Source: Sphingobacterium cellulitidis (GTDB lineage Bacteria > Bacteroidota > Bacteroidia > Sphingobacteriales > Sphingobacteriaceae). Taken from it: a stretch of 64,000 nt of DNA. Shown piece by piece: positions 45,153-53,579 of the stretch. The notes under the pieces were generated by a model, which searched no databases, was not told the origin of the DNA, and worked only from the letters and a program-made list of their open reading frames with translations. The DNA is taken from contig NOUX01000009.1 of the NCBI GenBank assembly GCA_002245855.1, forward strand, positions 1-64,000. Reading direction: 5' to 3'. Within the stretch, counting starts at the first letter, position 1. Every line of letters starts with the position of its first letter. Made by a program: the position numbers and the translations under genes.

Positions 45153-45197
45153 TTTGGCAAGGCAAATTTGTTGCCAAAACAATTCGTTTTGGCAACA
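45153..45197. promoter_or_regulatory. TTGCCAAA inverted repeats upstream of the OmpA gene
   Basis: TGTTGCCAAAAC (45169-45180) and GTTTTGGCAACA (45186-45197) are exact 12-bp arms around AATTC. A third half-site TTTGGCAA is at 45153-45160. No TAnnTTTG match was found here, so the promoter position is unknown; this may be an operator or a 5' stem-loop of a highly expressed mRNA. Confidence 0.55.
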
Positions 45198-45237
45198 GTG
45201 CATAAAATATCATGTGTTTGTAGTCAAAATTCTATAC

Positions 45238-46095
45238 CTATCCTTTCAGTACTCTGGCGAAAAAGGTTGGAATTTGAATGTTAAAAGCCATTTTCTTAAT
45301 TACATTTGACTCGGTCAATTGTCTGAAAACACTTTTTTTACTTTTAGTAAGAATTAAAATATCTACTTGTTCATCTAATAGGACAGAGGTTATTGCTTGG
45401 GCAACGGTTTCTTTCTGTCTCATGAACAAAGTTTGAGGCTTGATAATATAAGAGATATCCGAAATACCTAATTCAGATTCAATTCTATCGATCCAATTTT
45501 TAAAATCAGCATCAATATCCTTTATAGGTCTATCCGTTGTGTTAACATGGATTAAAATCAAACGGTAATCAGTTTTGAACAAAGGGATTGCTTGTTGTAA
45601 TGCAGTTAGCTCTGCTTCCTTGAAATTACATAACAAGGCAACATTGTCTTTTTTGAATTTTGTTGATGTTTCAGGAACTGCTAAAACTGGAGTAGTGGTA
45701 TTAGAAATGGTGTCATAAGTATTGCTTCCAATAAATACAGCATCTAATCCAGAAGCACCATGTGTCCCCATTACAACGGCATCATAAGCAGTAGCGTTGG
45801 TTACAGCCTTGATTTCATCATATAGGTTTCCATCTTTGAAAATGCTATTTAGCTTTACAGACGGGAATTCTTGCTGATATTTTTCAAGGGTTGCAATCAT
45901 ATTCTGCTCAGCTTCAGGGACTCTAGGGTCATTTAAAGGAGTATCTCCTTTAACATTCGCATAGGTATTTGAATGTTGAGAGAACACATGAATCAAGTCA
46001 ATTTCCTGACCTGTTTGCTGAGCGATTTCACCAGCATAATGGATTGCGTTATCAGAATTCTCACTAAAGTCAATCGGTATAAGTAATTTACTCAT
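45238..46095 (-). CDS. tandem-domain universal stress protein
   Basis: 285 aa with two Usp folds (about 1-140 and 150-285). The first has the ATP-binding loop VMGTHGASGLDAVFIGSNT; the second domain lacks a full GxxGxxG loop. UspA proteins aid survival under energy or redox stress. 13 nt after the neighbouring usp gene, so one operon of two. Confidence 0.9.
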   Translation of the reverse strand: MSKLLIPIDFSENSDNAIHYAGEIAQQTGQEIDLIHVFSQHSNTYANVKGDTPLNDPRVPEAEQNMIATLEKYQQEFPSVKLNSIFKDGNLYDEIKAVTNATAYDAVVMGTHGASGLDAVFIGSNTYDTISNTTTPVLAVPETSTKFKKDNVALLCNFKEAELTALQQAIPLFKTDYRLILIHVNTTDRPIKDIDADFKNWIDRIESELGISDISYIIKPQTLFMRQKETVAQAITSVLLDEQVDILILTKSKKSVFRQLTESNVIKKMAFNIQIPTFFARVLKG

Positions 46096-46108
46096 GCTGT
46101 ATAGTTTT

Positions 46109-46948
46109 TTAAATTTTGTCGAAAAATGCGGGTTTGTTTAATTCTAAGGCTAAAGCCTTAGAAACAGAACGCTTAAACAATCTTTCGAAGAATGTTTTTC
46201 TACTTGGTGTGATTAATATAATTTGAGGGTTGACCTCAGAAATGATCTTACTCACCATTTCAGGGACAGAATCCAATTCAATGTCTTCTTTGTTGATAGG
46301 TTCGGCAATGGTTAGAACCTCGTGGATGGCTCCCATTTCACGAACATTATAAGCCCAAGAATTTAAATCATCTTTTACATTTTCTGGCTTAGGCCCATCT
46401 TTGAAAACATGGATTAATGTAAGGTCGTTCGGAATTCCGATTATTTCTTGAAACTCTTTTAGAGTGTCAAGTTCGGCAGCTTTAAAATTTGTTAATAAGG
46501 CTGCGTGGTTAATATCAAATGTAAATGCTTGATTAGGAATAACGATTACAGGCACTTCTGATTTGGAAGCGACAGCGACGGTTGTCGAGCCCCAGTATAA
46601 TGATTTCAATTGACTGGCTCCAGATGCTCCCATGACAATTAAGGCATATTTCCCAGATTGCGATAATTCAGTCAATTTATCAATGATTAAACTTCTGGAG
46701 CATTCAATACTGATATGCAGATCAGGATATGATTTAACCAGTTGTGTTTGGAGTTCCTGAATTTTTTGATCCGCCAATAAGCCGGAACCATTGCTTTCCT
46801 CAGAAGAATCTTCACCGACAGAGCTTGTCGTATAGCAATGTAGTAGGTGGATGTTATGACCTTTTCCTTGGGCAAGTTGGCATGCATAATCGGCCGCGAA
46901 TCTTGCATTTTCAGAAAAATCAGTTGGGACAATAATTGTCATTTCCAT
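46109..46948 (-). CDS. tandem-domain universal stress protein
   Basis: 279 aa, two Usp domains like its neighbour; nucleotide loop VMGASGASQLKSLYWGSTT near residue 115 is close to GxxGx9G. It opens MTIIVPTDFSENARFAADYACQLA after a two-residue extension. The two usp genes probably arose by duplication. Divergent from alaS with 134 bp between. Confidence 0.9.
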   Translation of the reverse strand: MEMTIIVPTDFSENARFAADYACQLAQGKGHNIHLLHCYTTSSVGEDSSEESNGSGLLADQKIQELQTQLVKSYPDLHISIECSRSLIIDKLTELSQSGKYALIVMGASGASQLKSLYWGSTTVAVASKSEVPVIVIPNQAFTFDINHAALLTNFKAAELDTLKEFQEIIGIPNDLTLIHVFKDGPKPENVKDDLNSWAYNVREMGAIHEVLTIAEPINKEDIELDSVPEMVSKIISEVNPQIILITPSRKTFFERLFKRSVSKALALELNKPAFFDKI

Positions 46949-47050
46949 GAATTATTTTGTTGTGTGTTTTTCCTGAGATAAATTTAGTAAAAATATGCGT
47001 CATATTAATAAAAATTGGCTTGAAGGGGGAGTTTCCTCATCAAATTTAAG

Positions 47051-47058
47051 TAAGTTTG
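47051..47058 (+). promoter_or_regulatory. -7 element TAAGTTTG of alaS
   Basis: Exact TAnnTTTG, 24 nt before the ATG at 47083. Confidence 0.5.
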
Positions 47059-47082
47059 CAGCTAAAATTAGATACGAATTAA

Positions 47083-49698
47083 ATGACTAGTAGAGATATA
47101 CGTCAAGCCTTTTTAGATTTTTTTAAAAGTAAGGGGCATCAAATTGTTCCATCAGCACCTGTAGTAGTGAAGAATGACCCTACATTAATGTTTACAAATG
47201 CGGGGATGAACCAATTCAAGGAGTTGTTTCTAGGAGAAGCTGTAGCAAAATATCCTCGTGTTGCGGATACTCAGCGTTGCCTTCGTGTTTCTGGTAAGCA
47301 TAATGACCTTGAAGAAGTAGGGATAGATACCTATCACCATACCTTATTTGAAATGTTGGGGAATTGGTCATTTGGTGATTATTTCAAGAAAGAAGCGATT
47401 GAGTGGGCGTGGGAACTTTTGACGGAGGTATTAAAATTAGATAAGGACCGTTTATATGTTACTATTTTCGAGGGAGATGCAACAGAAGGATTGCAAAGAG
47501 ACGAAGAAGCCTTCAATCTTTGGAAAGCATTAATTCCGGAAGATAGAATTCTATTAGGGAATAAAAAAGATAATTTCTGGGAGATGGGTGACACGGGTCC
47601 ATGTGGTCCATGTTCCGAGATCCATTATGATATGCGTTCAACAGAAGAACGCGAAGCAGTAAAAGGCCAGGATTTGGTAAATATGGATGATCCGCAGGTT
47701 ATTGAGATCTGGAATTTGGTATTTATGCAGTTCAACAGGCTAAAAGATGGTAGCTTGGTTTCCTTGCCAGCAAAACATGTGGATACGGGAATGGGCTTTG
47801 AACGTTTGGTTCGTGCTATCCAAGGGAAATCTTCGAATTATGATACAGATGTTTTTCAACCACTGATTCAATTTATAGCGAAGAAATCAGGAATTGAATA
47901 TGGAGCAGACGAAAAGACAGATATCGCAATGCGAGTATTATCTGATCATATTCGTGCTGTTAGTTTTGCGATTGCAGATGGGCAATTGCCATCAAATAAT
48001 AAGGCAGGATATGTGATCCGTCGTATTTTAAGACGAGCGGTTCGGTATGCCTATACCTTCCTTCATTTCAAAAATCCATTTATTCATGAATTAGTTCCTG
48101 TATTGGCAGAGCAGTTCAAAGGGGTTTTTGATGAGTTATACCAACAACAGGATTTTGTTGAAAAGGTGATTTTGGAAGAAGAGGTTTCGTTTTTGAGAAC
48201 CTTAACCCAAGGAATTCAACGTTTTGAATCTTATGCAAGTGATAATAAGACCATTGACGGTGAATTTGCCTTTGAACTATTCGATACTTTCGGATTCCCA
48301 ATTGACTTGACCGAATTATTGGCAAGAGAACAAGGGTTGAGCGTTGATATGAATGGATTTCAACAAGCATTATTGGCGCAAAAAGAAAGATCGAGAGCAG
48401 CGACAGCAATTGATACTGGAGATTGGGTTTTGGTGAATGATGATGAAGAAAGTGAATTTGTAGGTTATGACTCCTTAAATGCTAATACTGAGATTGTAAA
48501 ATATAGAAAAGTTTCAAGTAAAGGTAAGGATCAATTCCAGTTGGTTTTGACTGAAACACCATTCTATGCAGAAGGTGGGGGTCAGGTTGGTGATAAGGGC
48601 TATATCCGATCGTTGGAAACCAATGAAAAGGTAAGTATCATCGATACGAAAAAAGAGAATGGATTGTTCATTCATTTTGTGAACCAATTGCCTTCTGTAT
48701 TAACAGGAAGTTTTGAGGCAGTTGTAGATGGACAGAAAAGAAAAGATACAGAGGCTAACCACTCGGCTACGCATTTGCTACACGCTGCATTGAAGCAGGT
48801 ATTAGGTGACCATGTGAATCAAAAAGGTTCATTGGTTTCTCCAGATGTTTTACGTTTTGACTTTTCTCATTTTGCGAAATTAACTTATGAAGAAATTAAG
48901 CAAATCGAGGATATTGTCAATGCTAAAATCAGACAGGATATTCCATTAAAAGAAGAGCGCAATGTGCCATTCCAAAAGGCGATTGACTCGGGAGTTACTG
49001 CATTGTTTGGTGAGAAGTATGGTGATCATGTTCGTGTGATTACATTCGACGATACTTATTCCAAGGAATTATGTGGTGGTACTCATGTAGCTGCGACGGG
49101 TCAAATAGGATTCTTTAAAATTCTTTCAGAATCTGCGGTTGCTGCAGGTGTAAGAAGGATTGAAGCCATTACAGGTACACGCTCTGAGTTGGTTATTCGG
49201 GAGCATTTTGAATTATTGGATAACTTAAAGGAATTGATGAACAATCCGAAGGATTTTGTTTCAGCACTTTCCAAGTTGTTGGATGAGAATAATTCATTGA
49301 AGAAAGAAATTGAGAATTACGTAAAAGAGAAGTCTCAAGGTCTTAAGGATGAGATCGAGAAGAAGTTAGAAAAAGTTGGGGATATCAACTATGTTGCTAC
49401 GATTGTTGATCTTCCGAGCGTGGATGCTGTGAAAACATTGGCTTATACCTTAAAAGGAGCGATTAATGATATTTTCATTGTCTTAGGTGCAGTCATTGAT
49501 GGTAAGCCAAGCATTACAGTGATGATTTCTGATAACCTGGCAAAGGAAAAAGGAATGCATGCTGGAAATATCGTTAGGGATTTAGCGAAGGAAATCCAAG
49601 GTGGTGGAGGTGGTCAACCCTTCTTTGCTACAGCTGGAGGTAAGGATGCTTCAGGTTTAGAAAAAGCCATTTCAAAATCTAGAGAGTATATAAAATAA
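47083..49698 (+). CDS. alaS: alanine-tRNA ligase
   Basis: 871 aa, full length. Class II catalytic core (MTSRDIRQAFLDFFKSKGHQIVPSAPVV, NAGMNQFK), tRNA-recognition region, editing domain with NHSATHLLHAAL and CGGTHV (zinc ligands His, His, Cys, His) and the C-terminal DHHA1-like GGGGGQPFFATAGGK. It attaches alanine to tRNA-Ala and hydrolyses mischarged Ser/Gly. The TlpA gene follows after 4 nt. Confidence 0.97.
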   Translation: MTSRDIRQAFLDFFKSKGHQIVPSAPVVVKNDPTLMFTNAGMNQFKELFLGEAVAKYPRVADTQRCLRVSGKHNDLEEVGIDTYHHTLFEMLGNWSFGDYFKKEAIEWAWELLTEVLKLDKDRLYVTIFEGDATEGLQRDEEAFNLWKALIPEDRILLGNKKDNFWEMGDTGPCGPCSEIHYDMRSTEEREAVKGQDLVNMDDPQVIEIWNLVFMQFNRLKDGSLVSLPAKHVDTGMGFERLVRAIQGKSSNYDTDVFQPLIQFIAKKSGIEYGADEKTDIAMRVLSDHIRAVSFAIADGQLPSNNKAGYVIRRILRRAVRYAYTFLHFKNPFIHELVPVLAEQFKGVFDELYQQQDFVEKVILEEEVSFLRTLTQGIQRFESYASDNKTIDGEFAFELFDTFGFPIDLTELLAREQGLSVDMNGFQQALLAQKERSRAATAIDTGDWVLVNDDEESEFVGYDSLNANTEIVKYRKVSSKGKDQFQLVLTETPFYAEGGGQVGDKGYIRSLETNEKVSIIDTKKENGLFIHFVNQLPSVLTGSFEAVVDGQKRKDTEANHSATHLLHAALKQVLGDHVNQKGSLVSPDVLRFDFSHFAKLTYEEIKQIEDIVNAKIRQDIPLKEERNVPFQKAIDSGVTALFGEKYGDHVRVITFDDTYSKELCGGTHVAATGQIGFFKILSESAVAAGVRRIEAITGTRSELVIREHFELLDNLKELMNNPKDFVSALSKLLDENNSLKKEIENYVKEKSQGLKDEIEKKLEKVGDINYVATIVDLPSVDAVKTLAYTLKGAINDIFIVLGAVIDGKPSITVMISDNLAKEKGMHAGNIVRDLAKEIQGGGGGQPFFATAGGKDASGLEKAISKSREYIK

Positions 49699-49702
49699 AG
49701 GA

Positions 49703-50809
49703 ATGAAAAAGTTTGCAGTACAAATTGGATTACTAGGACTATTGGCAACAACATTTGCTGCCTGTTCAAATTCTGATACCATTCAAATTTCTGGAGTGAT
49801 AGAAAACCCAGGTAATGTAAAAGTCGTTAGCTTTTATGAGGGTGATCAAAAGTTAGATTCCACGTTTATTGCAGATGGTAATAGGTTTAAATTTGAGAGA
49901 CCAGCTACCCAAGAGCGTTTGCTTACATTGGCAGTTGGGAAAAATAGATATCCCATAATATTAGAACCAGGTAAGGCCGTTGAATTCAATGTTAATCTAC
50001 AGAGTCCAGACCAGTATGATATTCAAGGTTCCGAGTTATCTCAAAAATTAAAGGAATTTGCTGTTCAGAAATCACGGATTGATTTTGTGAGAGATTCCTT
50101 GCAACAATCATTTTCCAGTGCGACGGCGGATATGGATGCCAATGGTATTCAAAACCTACGTTCGGAGATGTTGATGAAGTTTGAGCCATTCTTTAAAAAC
50201 TATATTGCTGAGGCGTTATCATTTGCACAAAAGAATAATGATTTAGCAGGTTTTTATGTCATGAGCACTTTGGATCCTGAAATGGCCGAGCCAGAATTAA
50301 TAGCCTACGCTGACAAGATTAAGGATGAATTTCCGAATAACCGCTTTGTCAATGAGTTTAAGACAGAGGTTGATAAGTTGAGGAAATTGGCTGTTGGTCA
50401 AGTTGCACCAGAGATTTTGGCTTATACTCCAGATAATAAAACCGTTAAATTGTCTGATTATAAAGGGAAATATGTTTTGGTAGACTTTTGGGCTTCCTGG
50501 TGTATGCCATGTCGGGAAGAGAATCCTAATATCGTCAAACAATATAATGCTTTTAAAGATCGTAATTTTACTGTTTTAGGAGTTTCATTGGATAATAACC
50601 CAGGTTCATGGATGCGAGCGATCGAAGATGATAAATTGACTTGGACCAATATATCTGATTTACAGGCTTGGAGTTCGCCATTGATTATTGATTATTCGAT
50701 AAAAGGCATCCCTGCATCATACTTATTAGATGAGCAAGGAGTGATTATTGCTAAGAATTTGAGAGGTAAGCAATTAGAAGATTTTTTAACGAAAACCTTA
50801 ATAAAATAA
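49703..50809 (+). CDS. TlpA-like thioredoxin lipoprotein with DUF4369 domain
   Basis: 368 aa. Lipobox TTFAAC with lipidated Cys21. An N-terminal DUF4369 beta domain (about 25-125), a helical middle and a C-terminal thioredoxin fold with WCMPC (Cys267/Cys270) and the cis-Pro segment GIPASYLLD. An envelope thiol-disulfide oxidoreductase, probably reducing apocytochromes or protein disulfides. It starts 4 nt after alaS, an unexpected cotranscription with a tRNA synthetase. Confidence 0.92.
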   Translation: MKKFAVQIGLLGLLATTFAACSNSDTIQISGVIENPGNVKVVSFYEGDQKLDSTFIADGNRFKFERPATQERLLTLAVGKNRYPIILEPGKAVEFNVNLQSPDQYDIQGSELSQKLKEFAVQKSRIDFVRDSLQQSFSSATADMDANGIQNLRSEMLMKFEPFFKNYIAEALSFAQKNNDLAGFYVMSTLDPEMAEPELIAYADKIKDEFPNNRFVNEFKTEVDKLRKLAVGQVAPEILAYTPDNKTVKLSDYKGKYVLVDFWASWCMPCREENPNIVKQYNAFKDRNFTVLGVSLDNNPGSWMRAIEDDKLTWTNISDLQAWSSPLIIDYSIKGIPASYLLDEQGVIIAKNLRGKQLEDFLTKTLIK

Positions 50810-50911
50810 GAATAGATTGTTAAGTCTATTTTAAGGCTTAACAATTTCATAACTTTTAGGTAACTTTATTTTATAATTAAGTATATACCTTTAGCAAAAA
50901 AAACAGCTTAT

Positions 50912-51604
50912 ATGGCCAATAATCAAAAGATTCTTGTGGTTGATGATGAATCGGATATTGTCGAACTTATTTCGTACAATTTAACTAAGGAAGGGTACCA
51001 AGTATATACGGCTTCGAATGGGAAAGAAGCTATTAAAGTGGCCAAAGAGGTTTTTCCGGACCTTATCATCTTAGATGTGATGATGCCTGAGATGGATGGG
51101 ATAGAAGCTTGTCGATTAATGCGTTCTATGCCTGAATTCAAACAGGTTTTTATGGTTTTCTTAACAGCGCGGAGTGAGGAATATTCTGAGATTGCTGGTT
51201 TTCATGTAGGGGCAGATGATTATATTGCGAAGCCTATCAAACCAAGGGCATTAATGAGTCGGATTAATGCGATTTTAAGAAGAAATACAACAGAGGTCAT
51301 CGATGATCAGGTGACGGATAAATTAGAGATTGCGGACCTTGTCATAGATAGAGATTCCTTTTTGGTATTTAGAGGAGATGAGAAGTTCGTATTAGCGAAG
51401 AAGGAATTTGAGTTATTATACCTTCTAGCTTCTAAACCAAATAAGGTTTTCACTAGGGAACAGATTTTAAAGGCGATATGGGAGGATTCAGTCGTTGTTA
51501 CAAATCGGACCATCGATGTACACATTCGAAAGCTCCGAGAGAAGATCGGAGATAGCTATGTCACTACGGTAAAAGGGGTTGGCTATAAGTTCGAACTTGA
51601 ATAA
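50912..51604 (+). CDS. OmpR/PhoB-type response regulator, orphan
   Basis: 230 aa. Receiver domain (1-120) with acidic pocket Asp11/Asp12, phospho-acceptor Asp55 (LDVMMPEMDG), Thr in FLTARSE and Lys in YIAKPIKPR; winged-helix DNA-binding domain (about 130-228) ending TTVKGVGYKFE. It regulates transcription when phosphorylated. No histidine kinase is beside it on either side. A -7-like TACCTTTA is at 50886-50893. In other Bacteroidota the RprY/PhoB-like proteins are similar; the signal is unknown. Confidence 0.92.
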   Translation: MANNQKILVVDDESDIVELISYNLTKEGYQVYTASNGKEAIKVAKEVFPDLIILDVMMPEMDGIEACRLMRSMPEFKQVFMVFLTARSEEYSEIAGFHVGADDYIAKPIKPRALMSRINAILRRNTTEVIDDQVTDKLEIADLVIDRDSFLVFRGDEKFVLAKKEFELLYLLASKPNKVFTREQILKAIWEDSVVVTNRTIDVHIRKLREKIGDSYVTTVKGVGYKFELE

Positions 51605-51620
51605 AAAAATATTAATTACA

Positions 51621-51648
51621 AAACCGGACCAGATTGGTTCGGTTTTTG
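51621..51648 (+). terminator. terminator after the response regulator gene
   Basis: AAACCGGACCA-GAT-TGGTTCGGTTT with one G-T pair, then T run. Confidence 0.8.
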
Positions 51649-51661
51649 TTTTTTAATGCGC

Positions 51662-51673
51662 GCAAACGATTGC
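51662..51673. promoter_or_regulatory. LacI-type palindrome upstream of glmS
   Basis: GCAAACGATTGC, within CGCAAACGATTGCAT, has the central CG and near-perfect arms of LacI/PurR-family operators (compare the PurR box CGCAAACGTTTGCG). It is 61 bp before the glmS ATG. No LacI-family gene is in the window. Confidence 0.4.
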
Positions 51674-51733
51674 ATGAAGAAATTTTATATATTTATTCAA
51701 TATTTTAAAACTTAAATTAAAAGAGAACAAAGT

Positions 51734-53575
51734 ATGTGTGGAATTGTCGGTTATACCGGAACTCGCCAAGCCTATCCCATTGTGATAGATGGCCTAAAGA
51801 AATTAGAATATAGGGGTTATGATAGTGCGGGTGTTGCACTTCAACAGGGAGATTCCTTGATGGTCTATAAAAAAGCAGGTAAAGTAGCTGCACTTGAAGA
51901 ATTTGTTGGAGACCAATCTACTGCTGGCACAACGGGAATTGGTCACACACGTTGGGCGACGCATGGTGAGCCTTCGGACCGAAATGCGCATCCTCACTAT
52001 TCCAAATCAGGGAAACTTGCGATGATCCATAATGGTATTATCGAGAATTATGCCCAACTGAAAAACGAACTTACTAAAGCTGGATACGAATTTAAATCAG
52101 ATACTGACTCAGAGGTCCTTTTAAACTTTATCGAAGATATTCAAGCAAAAAATGAATGTGGATTAGAAGAAGCTATTCGTATTGCCTTGAAAAGGGTAAC
52201 AGGGGCTTATGTGATCTTAATCATTGCTGCCGATCAGCCAGATACGATCATTGCTGCTCGTAAAGGAAGTCCTTTGGTAATTGGAATTGGAAAAAATGAA
52301 CATTTCTTAGGTTCTGATGCTTCCCCAATGCTTGCTTACACCAAAGAAGTGGTGTATATCAATGATTATGAATTGGCTATCGTAAAGCCGGATGAATTAA
52401 TCTTGAAGAATTTAGGAAATGAAGTAATTACTCCTTTTGTTCAAAAGTTGGATATTGAGTTAGCTGCGATTGAAAAAGGAGGTTATGATCACTTTATGTT
52501 AAAAGAGATCTTTGAGCAACCAACTACGATTGCAGATTCACTTAGAGGACGATTGATTTTAAATGAACATCGTATTATTCTGAGTGGAGTAGATGCCATC
52601 CAAGATAAATTAGCAAATGCTCGACGTATCATTATTGTAGCATGTGGAACCAGTTGGCATGCTGGTCTTGTTGCCGAGTATGTAATCGAGGAGTTATGCA
52701 GGGTTAATGTGGAAGTGGAGTATGCATCTGAGTTCAGATACAGAAATCCAGTAATTGGTTCAGATGATGTAATCATTGCTATTTCGCAGAGTGGAGAGAC
52801 AGCTGATACCTTAGTTGCATTAGAACGTGCTAAAGCGCAAGGGGCTACTATTTTCGGCATTGTGAATGTTGTAGGTTCTTCTATCGCTAGGATATCCCAT
52901 GCGGGATGTTATACCCATGCTGGACCAGAAATCGGTGTAGCGAGTACAAAAGCTTATACTGCGCAGTTGGCTGTATTAATGTTGTTTGCATTAAAACTTG
53001 CTAAGGCAAAAGGAACTATCAGTGACGAACGATTTGATGAATTATGTAAAGAGTTAAACGATATCCCTGAGAAAGTTCAATGGGTATTGGACAACGAAGT
53101 AGATAATATTAAAGCCATTGCTTATAAGTACAAGGATGCACGTGATGTTCTATACTTAGGTCGTGGGTATAATTTTCCAACGGCATTAGAAGGTGCCTTG
53201 AAATTAAAAGAGATTTCATATATCCATGCTGAAGGATATCCTGCTGCTGAGATGAAGCATGGCCCAATCGCCTTGGTTGATGAAGAATTACCAGTAGTTT
53301 TTATTGCGAGTAAAGACGCTTACCATGAAAAAATCGTAAGTAATATCCAAGAAATCAAAGCCAGAAAAGGTATGGTTATCTCTGTTATGACAGAAGGAGA
53401 TGAAATCACACCTAGCATCTCCAATGATGTGATGGTTGTTCCAGAGGCTGATGAAGTTATAGCTCCATTATTAACGGTAGTACCATTGCAACTACTGTCC
53501 TATTACATTGGGGTATACCGCGGTTTAGATGTTGATAAACCAAGGAATTTAGCTAAATCAGTAACTGTGGAATAG
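51734..53575 (+). CDS. glmS: glutamine-fructose-6-phosphate aminotransferase (isomerizing)
   Basis: 613 aa. Glutaminase domain starts at Cys2 (MCGIVGYTG) with HTRWATHGEPSDRNAHPH and NGIIENY; two SIS isomerase domains (CGTSWHAGLVAEY; SQSGETADTLVALERAK) and the C-terminal LLTVVPLQLLSYYIGVYRGLDVDKPRNLAKSVTVE end that forms the active site. It makes glucosamine-6-phosphate, the entry step to UDP-GlcNAc. The DUF4954 gene begins 4 nt after its stop. No glmS ribozyme was found upstream. Confidence 0.97.
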   Translation: MCGIVGYTGTRQAYPIVIDGLKKLEYRGYDSAGVALQQGDSLMVYKKAGKVAALEEFVGDQSTAGTTGIGHTRWATHGEPSDRNAHPHYSKSGKLAMIHNGIIENYAQLKNELTKAGYEFKSDTDSEVLLNFIEDIQAKNECGLEEAIRIALKRVTGAYVILIIAADQPDTIIAARKGSPLVIGIGKNEHFLGSDASPMLAYTKEVVYINDYELAIVKPDELILKNLGNEVITPFVQKLDIELAAIEKGGYDHFMLKEIFEQPTTIADSLRGRLILNEHRIILSGVDAIQDKLANARRIIIVACGTSWHAGLVAEYVIEELCRVNVEVEYASEFRYRNPVIGSDDVIIAISQSGETADTLVALERAKAQGATIFGIVNVVGSSIARISHAGCYTHAGPEIGVASTKAYTAQLAVLMLFALKLAKAKGTISDERFDELCKELNDIPEKVQWVLDNEVDNIKAIAYKYKDARDVLYLGRGYNFPTALEGALKLKEISYIHAEGYPAAEMKHGPIALVDEELPVVFIASKDAYHEKIVSNIQEIKARKGMVISVMTEGDEITPSISNDVMVVPEADEVIAPLLTVVPLQLLSYYIGVYRGLDVDKPRNLAKSVTVE

Positions 53576-53579
53576 TATT

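Noticed and set aside
51649..51733. glmS ribozyme or other riboswitch upstream of glmS
   Set aside because: The leader is short and AT-rich, with no ribozyme core; only a LacI-type palindrome is visible.
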